Positions 16,552-25,568 of a DNA stretch of 64,000 bases are shown piece after piece. The notes beneath the pieces were generated by a model, which searched no databases, was not told the DNA's origin, and was given only the letters and a program-made list of their open reading frames with translations. Every line of letters begins with the position of its first letter. Within the stretch, counting starts at the first letter, position 1. The translations under genes and the position numbers were made by a program. Location of the stretch: NCBI RefSeq assembly GCF_033110965.1, contig NZ_CP137003.1, positions 372,001 to 436,000 on the forward strand. Reading direction: 5' to 3'. The stretch is from Raineyella sp. LH-20. GTDB taxonomy: Bacteria > Actinomycetota > Actinomycetes > Propionibacteriales > Propionibacteriaceae.

Positions 16552-17046
16552 GTGGCCAGTGAGAACTCGTTCGACGTCGTGAGCAAGGTCGATCACATGG
16601 AGGTGGCCAATGCCGTGAACCAGGCCGCCAAGGAGGTGCATCAGCGCTTCGACTTCAAGGGCACCGACGCGAAGGTTGCGCTCAGCGGCGAGGCCGTCAT
16701 CGAGCTGGAGGCGACCACCGAGGAGCGGGTCAACGCCGTGCTGGACGTGCTTCAGTCCAAGCTGGTCCGCCGCGGGATCAACCTCAAGTCGCTGGACGCC
16801 GGCGAGCCGCGGGCCTCCGGCAAGGTGTGGAAGATCACCGCCTCGATCCAGGAGGGGATCAGCCAGGACAACGCCAAGAAGGTCTCCAAGCTGATCCGCG
16901 ACGAGGGCCCCAAGGGGGTCAAGGCGCAGATCCAGGGCGACGAGCTGCGGGTCTCCTCGAAGAGCCGCGACGACCTGCAGACGGTCCAGTCGCTGATCAA
17001 GGCCCAGGACTACGACTTCGCCGTGCAGTTCACCAACTACCGCTGA
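16552..17046 (+). CDS. YajQ family nucleotide-binding protein (UPF0234)
   Basis: 164 residues from a GTG with GAGGAG 6 bases upstream ([20 protein letters not shown]). Two RNP-like ferredoxin folds; hallmark segments [12 protein letters not shown] and [14 protein letters not shown] are present. YajQ proteins bind nucleotides, and c-di-GMP in some proteobacteria; the actinobacterial role is unclear. Divergent from the tRNA cluster. Confidence 0.9.
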   Translation: MASENSFDVVSKVDHMEVANAVNQAAKEVHQRFDFKGTDAKVALSGEAVIELEATTEERVNAVLDVLQSKLVRRGINLKSLDAGEPRASGKVWKITASIQEGISQDNAKKVSKLIRDEGPKGVKAQIQGDELRVSSKSRDDLQTVQSLIKAQDYDFAVQFTNYR

Positions 17047-17100
17047 CGCCGCCCCGCCCGACCCGGCAGAGGACCACGCCGCTACCCCTATGCTGGGCCC

Positions 17101-17922
17101 GTGCTGCGCATCGCCACCTTCAACGTGAACGGGATCCGAGCCGCTGATCGACGCGGTTTCCCTACCTGGTTGGCGACCCGTCGGCCGGATGTGCTGGCGG
17201 TGCAGGAGATGCGCTGCCCCGCTGGTGAGGTGCCGGATGTGTTCGGCGGCTACCACCTGGTCCACGACGCCGGGGTGATCCCGGGGCGCAACGGGGTGGC
17301 GATCGCGACACGTACGGCGCCCAGTGCGGTGCGGACCGGCTTCGGCAGCAAGGAGTTCGACCGGGAGGGGCGCTACGTCGAGGTCGACCTCGAGCCGGAG
17401 TCCGGCCCGAAGCTGCGGGTCGCTTCGGTCTACGTCCCCAAGGGCGGCACGCCGTACGAGGACGAGGCCTCGCTGGCGAAGATGCAGCGCAAGTTCCGTT
17501 TCCTGCGGTCCTTCTCCCGGCACCTGACCGGCAGCCGCCGCGAGGCGGCGCGGCAGGGCCGGGAGTTCGTCGTGATGGGCGACTGGAACATCGCCCCGAC
17601 TGAGTTGGACATCAAGAACTGGCGGACCAACCGCCGGTCGGAGGGGTTCCTGCCGGAAGAACGGGAGTGGATCGCCGGCGTGCAGTCGCCGCGCACCCTG
17701 GTCGACGTGGTCCGCCACCACCACGCCGGTGTGGACGGCCCGTACTCCTGGTGGTCGTGGCGCGGCAAGGCGTTCGACAACGACGCCGGCTGGCGGATCG
17801 ACTACCAGCTCGCCACCCCGGCGCTGGCCGACGCGGCGACCGGTGCGGGGACCGACCGCGACCCGTCGTACGACGCGCGGATCTCCGACCACGCTCCGGT
17901 CGTGGTCGACTACGCACTGTGA
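17101..17922 (+). CDS. xth: exodeoxyribonuclease III / AP endonuclease
   Basis: 273 residues, EEP fold; cleaves DNA at abasic sites and removes 3' blocks in base excision repair. Catalytic residues in order: N8 (FNVNGIR), E36 (VQEMR), Y111, D161 and N163 (MGDWNIAPTE), D263-H264 (ISDHAPVV). The GTG start lies 6 bases after a perfect TATGCT -10 hexamer (17089-17094), so the mRNA is probably leaderless. The next gene follows 16 bp after the stop. Confidence 0.95.
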   Translation: MLRIATFNVNGIRAADRRGFPTWLATRRPDVLAVQEMRCPAGEVPDVFGGYHLVHDAGVIPGRNGVAIATRTAPSAVRTGFGSKEFDREGRYVEVDLEPESGPKLRVASVYVPKGGTPYEDEASLAKMQRKFRFLRSFSRHLTGSRREAARQGREFVVMGDWNIAPTELDIKNWRTNRRSEGFLPEEREWIAGVQSPRTLVDVVRHHHAGVDGPYSWWSWRGKAFDNDAGWRIDYQLATPALADAATGAGTDRDPSYDARISDHAPVVVDYAL

Positions 17923-17938
17923 CCGAGGAAGGTATCCG

Positions 17939-18994
17939 ATGGAGCTGACCAGTTGCACCACCGACGACGTCCTGTTCGGCATCGACGGGCCGGTGGCCCG
18001 GATCGTGCTCAACCGGCCGCGGGCGATCAACGCCCTGAACCTCGGCATGGTCACCGACATCCATGACCGGCTCGACGCGTGGGCGGCCGACGACTCCATC
18101 GGCGCGGTGGTGATCCAGGGTGCCGGCGCGCGCGGGCTCTGCTCGGGCGGCGACGTCCGGGCGGTCCGCCGCAACGTCCTGGAGGACGGCAATCCGGGGC
18201 CGTTCTTCGCCGCCGAGTATGCGATGAACGCTGCCATCGCCGACTTCCCCAAGCCGTACGTCGCGCTGATGGACGGGATCGTGATGGGCGGCGGCGTGGG
18301 CGTCTCCGGCCACGGCTCGATCCGGCTGACCACCGAGAACACCCAGTTGGCGATGCCGGAGACCATCATCGGCTTCACCCCGGACGTCGGCGCCCAGTGG
18401 CTGCTGGCCCGGGCGCCCGGCCGGATCGGTGCCTGGATGGCGATGACCGGGGCGACCTTGGACGGCGCCGATGCGGTGGCCGCCGGGTTCGCCGACGCGA
18501 TGGTGGCCGCCGACCGGCTGGTGGAGATGGCAGCCCTCGACGGCCGTCGTGACCCGTGGCTGTACGCCCTTGCCGAGGGGGCCCCGTTCACCGGGGTGGA
18601 GCTCTCCTTCCCCGCCCTGTCGGCGCTGCACGCGGACGGCCCGTCCAGGGTCTGGATCGACGAGTGCTTCGCCACCGACGACGCCGTCACGGTCGTCGAG
18701 CGGCTGCTCGACCACCCCGCTCCGGCGGCCCGCCGAGCGGGTGCCGACCTGCGCCTGCGCTGTCCGCTGTCGGTGGTGACCAGTCTGGAGGCGCTGCGGC
18801 GTGCCCGGGCGATGTCCGGGGTGCACGAGGTGCTCGCCCAGGACCTGCGGGTCGCCGAGCGGATGGCGATGCTGCCCGACTTCGCCGAGGGCGTCCGCGC
18901 CCAGCTGGTGGACAAGGACCAGAGCCCGCGGTGGAGCGACGCCTCGATCGAGGACGTCGACCCGCAGGAGGTCGCCGAGCTGTTCGCCGACTGA
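17939..18994 (+). CDS. 3-hydroxyisobutyryl-CoA hydrolase family protein (enoyl-CoA hydratase superfamily)
   Basis: 351 residues, the length of HIBYL-CoA hydrolases rather than the ~260 of simple enoyl-CoA hydratases. Crotonase-fold signals: GLCSGGDVRAVRRN (acyl-CoA oxyanion region), PYVALMDGIVMGGGVGVSGH, and MPETIIGFTPDVGAQWLL with the glutamate expected for the hydrolase subgroup. The presumed reaction is release of 3-hydroxyisobutyrate in valine breakdown; substrate specificity cannot be fixed from sequence. The ATG at 17939 has GAGGAAGG upstream. Probably co-transcribed with xth. Confidence 0.85.
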   Translation: MELTSCTTDDVLFGIDGPVARIVLNRPRAINALNLGMVTDIHDRLDAWAADDSIGAVVIQGAGARGLCSGGDVRAVRRNVLEDGNPGPFFAAEYAMNAAIADFPKPYVALMDGIVMGGGVGVSGHGSIRLTTENTQLAMPETIIGFTPDVGAQWLLARAPGRIGAWMAMTGATLDGADAVAAGFADAMVAADRLVEMAALDGRRDPWLYALAEGAPFTGVELSFPALSALHADGPSRVWIDECFATDDAVTVVERLLDHPAPAARRAGADLRLRCPLSVVTSLEALRRARAMSGVHEVLAQDLRVAERMAMLPDFAEGVRAQLVDKDQSPRWSDASIEDVDPQEVAELFAD

Positions 18995-19025
18995 GGCCGG
19001 GCCTGCCCGATGGGGGATCACTCCC

Positions 19026-20606
19026 TCAGCGGGACGCAGCCGGTGACCCGGCCGCCAGCGACGTACGCCACGCGGCCTTGTCGTGGCGCAGCATCAGCAG
19101 CGCGAACGGCACCAGCGCAACGATGCCGGCCCAGCCGGCCCCGTTGCGGATCGACAGATCGGTGCCGTAGTAGACGACCATGCCGACACTGACCCATACG
19201 GCCACCCGGACCAGCCGGGGCGACGGACGGGTCGCGGGCAGCAGCAGCCCGCCCCACAGCAGATACCAGCCGTGCAGCGCGGCGCCGCCGATCGCGGCCG
19301 CCAGCAGGCCCCAGGAGACGAAGCGGATCGGGCGGTGCAGCGCGATCCGGGCAGCCATCCAGGCGATGAACCCGACGGTGGCCAGACCGAACACCGTCTC
19401 GATCGCCCCGGTGATCACCCCGCCCCACTCGTAGTAGCCCCATTGCAGGACCAGCGAGTTGACCGCCTGGGCGACCAGGCTGCTGGGAGCGATGGTGGGG
19501 ACCGATCCGGGCACGGCCATCGCGTGCAGCCAGCCGAACCCAAGACCGGTGAGCAGCGACACCGCGGCGAACGCGCCGAGGGCGATCGCCGCAGTGGTGG
19601 CCGTACGCCGGAGGATCTCCCGCCAGGCCGACCAGCGCCTGGCGGCCGCCGGCAGGAACATGAACGCGACGGCGAGGCCCGCCAGTGCCGCGGGTTGTTT
19701 GGCGGCGGTGGCGATGCCGACCAGGACCGCCGCGGTGACGAACCGGCCCTTGGCGCCGTACCACAGCGCGAGGACCATCAGCCCGACCATCAGCGCATCG
19801 TTGTGGGCGCCACCGACGAAGTGGACGATCATCAGCGGATTGGCCACCGCCAGCCACAGGCCCCGGTCGAGGTCGACACCGGTGCCGCCGACGTGGCGGA
19901 TCAGGCCGGGCAGGCAGGCGGCCAGCAGCACCACCCCGACCACGGCCGGGACGCGCATCGCCAGCGCGGCGAGGTAGGCGTGCAGCGGGCTGCCGGCGGC
20001 CGGCGCCAGCAGGTGCCCGCCGGTCGCGTCGACCAGGATCCGCTGGATCTGGAGACTGAGCGGACCGTACGGCGCCGGGGTGTAGAGCCACACCCGCGAG
20101 ACCGCATCGGCGAACGAGCCGGGCAGAGCCGCCGGCCCCACCTGGTAGGGGTCCACCCCACGGGAGACCAACCAGCCCTGCGCAGCGTACGAGTAGGCGT
20201 CCTGGCTGAAGATGGGCGGGGCCGCCAGCAGCGGCGCCGACCACAGGGCCAGCACGGCGCGGAAGTCGTGGCGTCCCGAGGCGGTCGGCCGCAGTCGCAG
20301 CCAGGCGTCCAGCAGCAGCCAGACACCGGCGAGCGCGACGATCGAGGTGAAGGCGGTGCCGACCGGCGTGTGGAGCATGCCGAGGCCGGGCAACGACCAC
20401 AGTGGTGAGGCGTCCGGCAGGAAGGCGGGGCTGAACGAGCCGACGACGAGCAGGATCGTGCCGAGGATGCCCTGGCGGACCATCGGGTCGAACCATTCGG
20501 CACCGAGGGCGGCCAGCGCGTCGGTCGCCAGGTCCCGGAGGGCGGCACGGGAGGAGAGGCGGAGCGCCTGCGGCGACTCGAGGTCACGCACCCGGTCACC
20601 AGCCAT
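19026..20606 (-). CDS. polytopic GT-C glycosyltransferase, MptB-like alpha-1,6-mannosyltransferase
   Basis: 526 residues, about 12-13 predicted membrane segments. FSQDAYSYAAQGWLVSRGVD followed by PYQVGPAAL is characteristic of the polyprenol-phosphomannose-dependent MptB family, with the acidic D in the first periplasmic loop as the likely catalytic residue; VGGAHNDALMVGL is also conserved. In corynebacteria and mycobacteria MptB builds the lipomannan core; the acceptor here is unknown. The ATG at 20606 (AAGGGG site) is preferred to a GTG two codons earlier. Convergent with the hydrolase gene. Confidence 0.8.
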   Translation of the reverse strand: MAGDRVRDLESPQALRLSSRAALRDLATDALAALGAEWFDPMVRQGILGTILLVVGSFSPAFLPDASPLWSLPGLGMLHTPVGTAFTSIVALAGVWLLLDAWLRLRPTASGRHDFRAVLALWSAPLLAAPPIFSQDAYSYAAQGWLVSRGVDPYQVGPAALPGSFADAVSRVWLYTPAPYGPLSLQIQRILVDATGGHLLAPAAGSPLHAYLAALAMRVPAVVGVVLLAACLPGLIRHVGGTGVDLDRGLWLAVANPLMIVHFVGGAHNDALMVGLMVLALWYGAKGRFVTAAVLVGIATAAKQPAALAGLAVAFMFLPAAARRWSAWREILRRTATTAAIALGAFAAVSLLTGLGFGWLHAMAVPGSVPTIAPSSLVAQAVNSLVLQWGYYEWGGVITGAIETVFGLATVGFIAWMAARIALHRPIRFVSWGLLAAAIGGAALHGWYLLWGGLLLPATRPSPRLVRVAVWVSVGMVVYYGTDLSIRNGAGWAGIVALVPFALLMLRHDKAAWRTSLAAGSPAASR

Positions 20607-20751
20607 GCTCACCCCTTCCCGCTGCGCGATCCCCTCCTGCTGCGGGCCGACCCTGCCAGACTATGCCCGGATCCGGCCTCCCGGCCAATCCCTGCGGGCG
20701 AGTCCTCACCCGATCAGCGCAGCCTCACCCGATCAGCGCAGCCGGGCGGGA

Positions 20752-21093
20752 TCAGGCCGGACCCGACACCGGACCAGGGGCGGGCGCCAGCCGGTCCCGC
20801 TCGTGCACCAACCCACCGGCGCTGCCGGCCGGCGTCACCCGATCATCGCTCCAGGCCAGGGCGTCGAAGGGGCACTCGTCGACACAGATGCCGCAGTACA
20901 TGCAGACCGACCAGTCGATGGCGAACCTATCCAGGACGTTGTGCAGCCGCGGCCGCCGGGAGCCCTCCGAGCCGGCATCGGGCTCGGTGTGGGCCTGCAC
21001 GGTGATGCACCAGACCGGGCACTCCCGGACACAGATCATGCACGAGGTGCAGCGGTCCTCGATCAGCCGGATGCTGCGGTGCGGCCCGGTCAT
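20752..21093 (-). CDS. NuoI-like 2x[4Fe-4S] ferredoxin-type protein
   Basis: 113 residues with two complete cluster motifs, CTSCMICVRECP (about residue 15) and CMYCGICVDECP (about 64), and a Pro/Gly-rich tail. It resembles the core of complex I subunit NuoI but lacks that subunit's C-terminal half. Distinct from the true NuoI at 41030-41749. The start overlaps the preceding NuoC-like gene by 4 bp. Likely role: iron-sulfur electron relay in a small soluble complex with the NuoC- and NuoB-like proteins. Confidence 0.85.
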   Translation of the reverse strand: MTGPHRSIRLIEDRCTSCMICVRECPVWCITVQAHTEPDAGSEGSRRPRLHNVLDRFAIDWSVCMYCGICVDECPFDALAWSDDRVTPAGSAGGLVHERDRLAPAPGPVSGPA

Positions 21094-21719
21094 CTCGGCC
21101 CCCGCTCATCCCGGCTCCGGCCGCGGTCTCGATCCTGGCTCCGGTCTCGATCCTGACTCCGGTCGCGGGAGCGGCGGACCCGCGCCCCGGACACCCCCGC
21201 GGCAACCTCCTCGGGGTCGGCCGGCCCTGCCGCGGGGTCACGTTCGCCCCACACCGCGGGATCGGGGACGCCCGGCGGCACCATCCGGCGGCGGGCCCGG
21301 GCACCCTCCTCGGGGTCGGCGGCGCCCGGCCACGGCACCGCGACACGGGCGGCGAGCGGGTGGTCCTTGCGGAGCGGCGCCTCGGGGGCGTCCGGGGCGA
21401 GCAGCAGCCGACGGTCGTCTCCGCCACTGAACTCGACGGCGTACCCCTCCCCCGCCTCACGTTCGCACCAGCCGGCCCCCGGGAAGATGCCGGCCAGGCT
21501 GGCCAGCGCACCACCCTCTCGCGACACGCTGGTCCGCACCCGGAGCGTACGGGCCGCCCGGTCGCGCAGCTGGCAGACCACCGTCACGGTCGACGCCCGG
21601 CCGATGTCGTCGGTGGCGTCGAGCCAGTCGAAGCGGTCGAACCCCTCGTCACGGGCCGCGCGGACGGCGTCGACCCAGTCGGCCGGGTCCACCCGGCGGG
21701 TCAGGTCGTCCCTCATCAC
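21090..21719 (-). CDS. NuoC-like protein (complex I 30-kDa subunit homologue)
   Basis: 209 residues. The middle matches the NuoC 30-kDa family pattern (FDRFDWLDATDD; FPGAGWCEREAGEGYAVEF; APLRKDHPLAARVAVPWPG). The last ~45 residues are a low-complexity, charge-rich tail with RSQDRD repeats. The usual NuoC YEREV..F motif is altered to WCEREAGEGYAVEF. It overlaps both neighbours by 4 bp, so the three genes form a tight operon. Paralogous to true nuoC at 49097-49804. Function inferred only from family and context. Confidence 0.75.
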   Translation of the reverse strand: MMRDDLTRRVDPADWVDAVRAARDEGFDRFDWLDATDDIGRASTVTVVCQLRDRAARTLRVRTSVSREGGALASLAGIFPGAGWCEREAGEGYAVEFSGGDDRRLLLAPDAPEAPLRKDHPLAARVAVPWPGAADPEEGARARRRMVPPGVPDPAVWGERDPAAGPADPEEVAAGVSGARVRRSRDRSQDRDRSQDRDRGRSRDERGPR

Positions 21720-22171
21720 GCCTCCTCGGCCACCGTCGGCGCTGCCGGGACGGTCGCTACTGCCGGGACGGTCAGCCCGGCGAGGGCGTCGTCGAGGGAT
21801 CCCGGCGGGGGCGGGCAGCCGGGGACGACGGCGGCCACCGGGACGAACTGCGCGATGCCGTCGGCGACGGCGTACGAATCCCAGTAGGGGCCGCCCGAGT
21901 CGGCGCAGGCACCGTACGCCACCACCTGGGGACGCCGGCCGGTGCGGTCACCGAGGGCGTCGATCGCCTGCCGGACCACCGGCACCAGCGCATCGGGGAC
22001 GGTGCCGGAGACCACCACCGCGAGCGCTGCACCGGGGACCTCGTCCGCGGCCACCTCGCGGCGTTCCATCGCGGCGGCCTCGAATTCCAGGGTGCAACAG
22101 GCCAGTCCGAGGTCGGCGACGAGGAGCCGGCCGTCGCCGTACCAGTCGTACATCCGTGTGCCCTGTGCCAT
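21716..22171 (-). CDS. NuoB-like protein with all four N2-cluster cysteines
   Basis: 151 residues starting MAQGTRMYDWYG. It retains C25-C26 (DLGLACCTLEF), C89 (YGACADSGGPYWDSY) and C119 (VPGCPPPP), the ligand set of the terminal N2 cluster of complex I. It is shorter and clearly diverged from the true NuoB at 49801-50355. The ATG at 22171 lies 7 bases after TAGGCT (22179-22184, minus strand), suggesting a leaderless transcript; the open frame upstream is ignored. First gene of the B-C-I-like operon, divergent from korA. Confidence 0.85.
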   Translation of the reverse strand: MAQGTRMYDWYGDGRLLVADLGLACCTLEFEAAAMERREVAADEVPGAALAVVVSGTVPDALVPVVRQAIDALGDRTGRRPQVVAYGACADSGGPYWDSYAVADGIAQFVPVAAVVPGCPPPPGSLDDALAGLTVPAVATVPAAPTVAEEA

Positions 22172-22240
22172 ACCCGACAGCCTATCGCCGCAGACGTGCC
22201 ACCCTCCGGACCACTCTGAGGCATAAGAACTTGCACCTAC

Positions 22241-22291
22241 ACTCATTAGCAGATCCAATGAGTAAGGCTCACCTGCGGTGAGCACTAGACT
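22241..22291. promoter_or_regulatory. dyads in the nuoB-like/korA divergent promoter region
   Basis: Two inverted repeats: ACTCATT (22241-22247) with AATGAGT (22257-22263), and GCTCACC-TGC-GGTGAGC (22267-22283), directly followed by TAGACT (22286-22291), a possible korA -10. TAAGGCTCACCT overlapping the second dyad resembles half of a DtxR/IdeR iron box. Regulator identity is a guess. Confidence 0.4.
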
Positions 22292-22344
22292 TGCGGCGCC
22301 TCCCCCCACGAGGCGTCGTACGACAAGAAGTGAGGCACACCGAC

Positions 22345-24282
22345 GTGGCAGACGTCCAGATGCTCAACCGTGTGGTCATCCGGTTCGCAGGCGACTCCGG
22401 CGACGGAATGCAGCTCACCGGCGACCGGTTCACCGCCGAGGCGGCGTCGTTCGGCAACGACATCTCCACCCTTCCCAACTTCCCGGCCGAGATCCGGGCC
22501 CCCCAGGGGACGATCCCGGGAGTGTCGAGCTTCCAGGTGCATTTCGCCGACTTCGACATCGTCACCCCCGGCGACACCGCCGACGTGCTGGTGGCGATGA
22601 ACCCGGCGGCCCTCAAGGCGAGCCTCCCCCAGCTCAAGCGCGGCGGGCTGATCATCGTCGACACCGCGGAGTTCACCAAGCGCAACCTCACCAAGGTGGG
22701 CTACCCGGAGAGTCCACTGGAGGACGGCTCGCTGGACGACTACCAGCTGCACGCCCTCGACCTCACCGGCATGACGGTGGCGGCGGTCCACGACTTCGGG
22801 CTGACCCGCAAGGACGCCTCCCGGGCGAAGAACATGTACGCGCTGGGCCTGCTCAGCTGGCTCTACAACCGTGACACCGACACCACGCTGAAGTTCCTCA
22901 GCGAGAAGTTCGCCGGCAAGCCGCAGCTGCGCGACGCCAACATCACCGCCTTCCGCACCGGCTACGCGTTCGGCGAGACCACCGAGACCTTCGGCGTCAC
23001 CTACCAGGTGGCCCCCGCGCCGATGCCGGCCGGCCGTTACCGGCAGATCTCCGGCAACGTCGCCCTGGCGTACGGCCTGGTCGTCGGTGCGCGGAAGGCC
23101 GGCCTGCCGCTGTTCTTCGGCGCCTACCCGATCACGCCGGCCTCCGACGTGCTGCACACCCTGTCGAAGCTCAAGCGCTTCAACGTGATGACCTTCCAGG
23201 CGGAGGACGAGATCGCCGCGGCCGGGTCGGCGCTGGGCGCCAGCTTCGCCGGTCGGCTCGGGGTCACCGCGTCGTCGGGCCCCGGCATCGCCCTGAAGTC
23301 CGAGACGATCTCGCTGGCCGTGATGACCGAGCTGCCGATGGTGATCTGCGACGTGCAGCGCTCCGGCCCCTCGACCGGCATGCCGACCAAGACCGAGCAG
23401 TCCGACCTGTTGATGGCCCTCTACGGCCGCCACGGCGAGGCACCGGTGCCGGTGATCGCTGCCAAGTCCCCCTCCGACTGCTTCGACGCCGCGATCGAGG
23501 CGGTCCGGGTGGCGGTCGAGTACCGTACGCCGGTCTTCGTGCTGACCGACGGCTATCTCGCCAACGGCGCCGAGCCCTGGCGGGTGCCGCAGCTGGACAC
23601 CATCGACCCGATCGACCCGCGTTTCGCCACCGCACCGAACGGCGAGAAGGGCCCGAACGGGAAGAAGGCCGAGTTCCTGCCGTACCTGCGCGACGAGGAG
23701 ACCCTCGCCCGCCCGTGGGCCGTCCCCGGCACGCCGGGCCTGGAGCACCGCCTCGGCGGCATCGAGAAGGACTCCCGCACCGGCAACATCTCGTACGATC
23801 CGGCAAACCACCAGCTGATGACCGACACCCGTCAGGCCAAGGTCGACGGCATCGCCCGGATCATCCCGCCGCTCGAGGTGGACGACCCGGGCCGGGAGGA
23901 CGGTGACGGCGCCCGGGTGCTGGTGCTCGGCTGGGGGTCGACGTACGGCCCGGCGCTGGCGGCGATCCGCCGGATGCGCAAGACCGGCACCAAGATCGCC
24001 CACGCCCAGCTGCGCTGGCTCAACCCGTTCCCGGCGAACCTCGGCGAGGTGCTGCGGTCGTACGACAAGGTGGTCGTGCCGGAGATGAACCTGGGCCAGC
24101 TCGCCCTGCTGCTGCGGGCGAAGTACCTGGTCGACGTCCAGAGCTACTCCCGGGTCCGGGGCCTGCCGATCTCGGTCGACGAGTTCGAGGCGGACCTGTA
24201 CGAGATCATCCGCGAGGTCGAGGCGCTGGCCTCGGCGACGCAGGCCTCCGCACCCGAGGCCTCGGAAGGAGCCCTCCAGTGA
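22345..24282 (+). CDS. korA: 2-oxoacid:ferredoxin oxidoreductase subunit alpha (gamma-alpha fusion)
   Basis: 645 residues from GTG (AGTGAGG site upstream). The N-terminal gamma domain (about 8-190: FAGDSGDGMQLTGDRFTAEA) is fused to the pyrimidine-binding alpha domain (GAYPITPASDVLHTL; FQAEDEIAAAGSALGASFAG; TASSGPGIALKSETI), the KorA arrangement of actinobacterial 2-oxoglutarate:ferredoxin oxidoreductases. With KorB it converts 2-oxoglutarate to succinyl-CoA and reduces ferredoxin. Divergent from the NuoB/C/I-like operon. No dedicated ferredoxin gene is next to it other than the NuoI-like one. Pyruvate specificity is not excluded by sequence. Confidence 0.93.
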   Translation: MADVQMLNRVVIRFAGDSGDGMQLTGDRFTAEAASFGNDISTLPNFPAEIRAPQGTIPGVSSFQVHFADFDIVTPGDTADVLVAMNPAALKASLPQLKRGGLIIVDTAEFTKRNLTKVGYPESPLEDGSLDDYQLHALDLTGMTVAAVHDFGLTRKDASRAKNMYALGLLSWLYNRDTDTTLKFLSEKFAGKPQLRDANITAFRTGYAFGETTETFGVTYQVAPAPMPAGRYRQISGNVALAYGLVVGARKAGLPLFFGAYPITPASDVLHTLSKLKRFNVMTFQAEDEIAAAGSALGASFAGRLGVTASSGPGIALKSETISLAVMTELPMVICDVQRSGPSTGMPTKTEQSDLLMALYGRHGEAPVPVIAAKSPSDCFDAAIEAVRVAVEYRTPVFVLTDGYLANGAEPWRVPQLDTIDPIDPRFATAPNGEKGPNGKKAEFLPYLRDEETLARPWAVPGTPGLEHRLGGIEKDSRTGNISYDPANHQLMTDTRQAKVDGIARIIPPLEVDDPGREDGDGARVLVLGWGSTYGPALAAIRRMRKTGTKIAHAQLRWLNPFPANLGEVLRSYDKVVVPEMNLGQLALLLRAKYLVDVQSYSRVRGLPISVDEFEADLYEIIREVEALASATQASAPEASEGALQ

Positions 24283-25412
24283 CCGCCACCCAGTCCCCCG
24301 CCGCGCAGGCACCCAGCACGCAGACACCCGATGCCGTGGCCACCCCGCGGGCACTCGGCCGGGGCCTCGCCCACGTGCCGCTGGCCATCGAGCCGCTCAA
24401 CCGCAAGGACTTCGTCTCCGACCAGGAGGTCCGCTGGTGCCCCGGCTGCGGCGACTACGCCGTGCTGGCCGCCTTCCAGGGGTTCATGCCGCAGCTCGGC
24501 ATCAAGCGCGAGAACACCGTGATCATCTCCGGGATCGGCTGCTCGTCGCGGTTCCCGTACTACGTCGACTCGTACGGCATGCACTCGATCCACGGCCGTG
24601 CCCCGGCCATCGCCACCGGCGTCGCGGCGACCCGCGAGGACCTCGCCGTCTTCGTCATCACCGGTGACGGCGACGCCCTGTCGATCGGCGGCAATCACCT
24701 GCTGCACGCGCTGCGCCGCAACGTCAACATCACCATCCTGCTGTTCAACAACCGGATCTATGGCCTCACCAAGGGCCAGTACTCGCCGACCTCGGAGATG
24801 GGCAAGGTCACCAAGTCGACCCCGATGGGGTCGCTGGACCAGCCGCTCAACCCGGTGTCGCTGGCGCTCGGCGCGGAGGCGACCTTCGTCGCCCGCGCGG
24901 TCGACTCCGACCGCAAGCACCTCAGCGAGGTGTTGAAGGCGGCCGCCGCACACCGCGGTGCCTCGCTGGTGGAGATCTACCAGAACTGCCCGATCTTCAA
25001 CGACGGCGCGTTCGACGCCCTCAAGGGCGGTGACGAGTCGGCCGAGGCGATCATCCCACTGGTCCACGGCGAGCCGATCGTCTTCGGGGTCGACGGCCAC
25101 CTGGCGGTGGTCCGGGAGCGGGCCACCGGGGCGCTGCGGATCGCCGAGCGCGCCACGGTGTCCGCGGAGGACATCGTCGTCCACGACGCGCACGCCGAGG
25201 ACCCCTCGTACGCCTTCGCGCTGTCGCGGCTGAGCAGTGCCGGGCACCTGCAGCGCTCGCCGATCGGCGTCTTCCGCGACGTCCAGCGCCCGTCGTACGA
25301 CGACGAGGCCCGCGAGCAGGTCCGGACCGCCCGCGGCGACGGGAACGAGGTCGACGACGCCTCACTGCAGGACCTGCTGTACGGCCAGGACACCTGGGAG
25401 GTCGGCGCCTGA
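24279..25412 (+). CDS. korB: 2-oxoacid:ferredoxin oxidoreductase subunit beta
   Basis: 377 residues; binds thiamine diphosphate and a [4Fe-4S] cluster. WCPGCGDYAVLA gives C54 and C57; C88 (ISGIGCSSRFPYY) and C237 (IYQNCPIF) complete the expected ligands. The TPP motif starts at ITGDGDALSIGGNH (about 128) and runs to LFNNRIYGLTKGQ. The GTG start overlaps the korA stop by 4 bp. Two imperfect copies of CGACTGAGGG(N)CCCTGAG follow the gene at 25422-25460 with no clear terminator. Confidence 0.95.
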   Translation: MTATQSPAAQAPSTQTPDAVATPRALGRGLAHVPLAIEPLNRKDFVSDQEVRWCPGCGDYAVLAAFQGFMPQLGIKRENTVIISGIGCSSRFPYYVDSYGMHSIHGRAPAIATGVAATREDLAVFVITGDGDALSIGGNHLLHALRRNVNITILLFNNRIYGLTKGQYSPTSEMGKVTKSTPMGSLDQPLNPVSLALGAEATFVARAVDSDRKHLSEVLKAAAAHRGASLVEIYQNCPIFNDGAFDALKGGDESAEAIIPLVHGEPIVFGVDGHLAVVRERATGALRIAERATVSAEDIVVHDAHAEDPSYAFALSRLSSAGHLQRSPIGVFRDVQRPSYDDEAREQVRTARGDGNEVDDASLQDLLYGQDTWEVGA

Positions 25413-25568
25413 GCCCTCCCCGACTGAGGGCCCCCTGAGGCGACTGAGGGTGCCCTGAGTCGGCGGGGCACGACACGCGGCACGCCTGCCAAGCATGCCC
25501 CGTCGCGCGCCTAGCCTGAGGTGGATGTGTCCCCGTCAAGCGTCCTCGGACGCCCGGAGGAAGTCTCG

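Noticed and set aside
22285-24354. 689-codon open frame antisense to korA
   Set aside because: Shadow of KorA; composition is Val/Arg/Gly/His-rich without any family motif.
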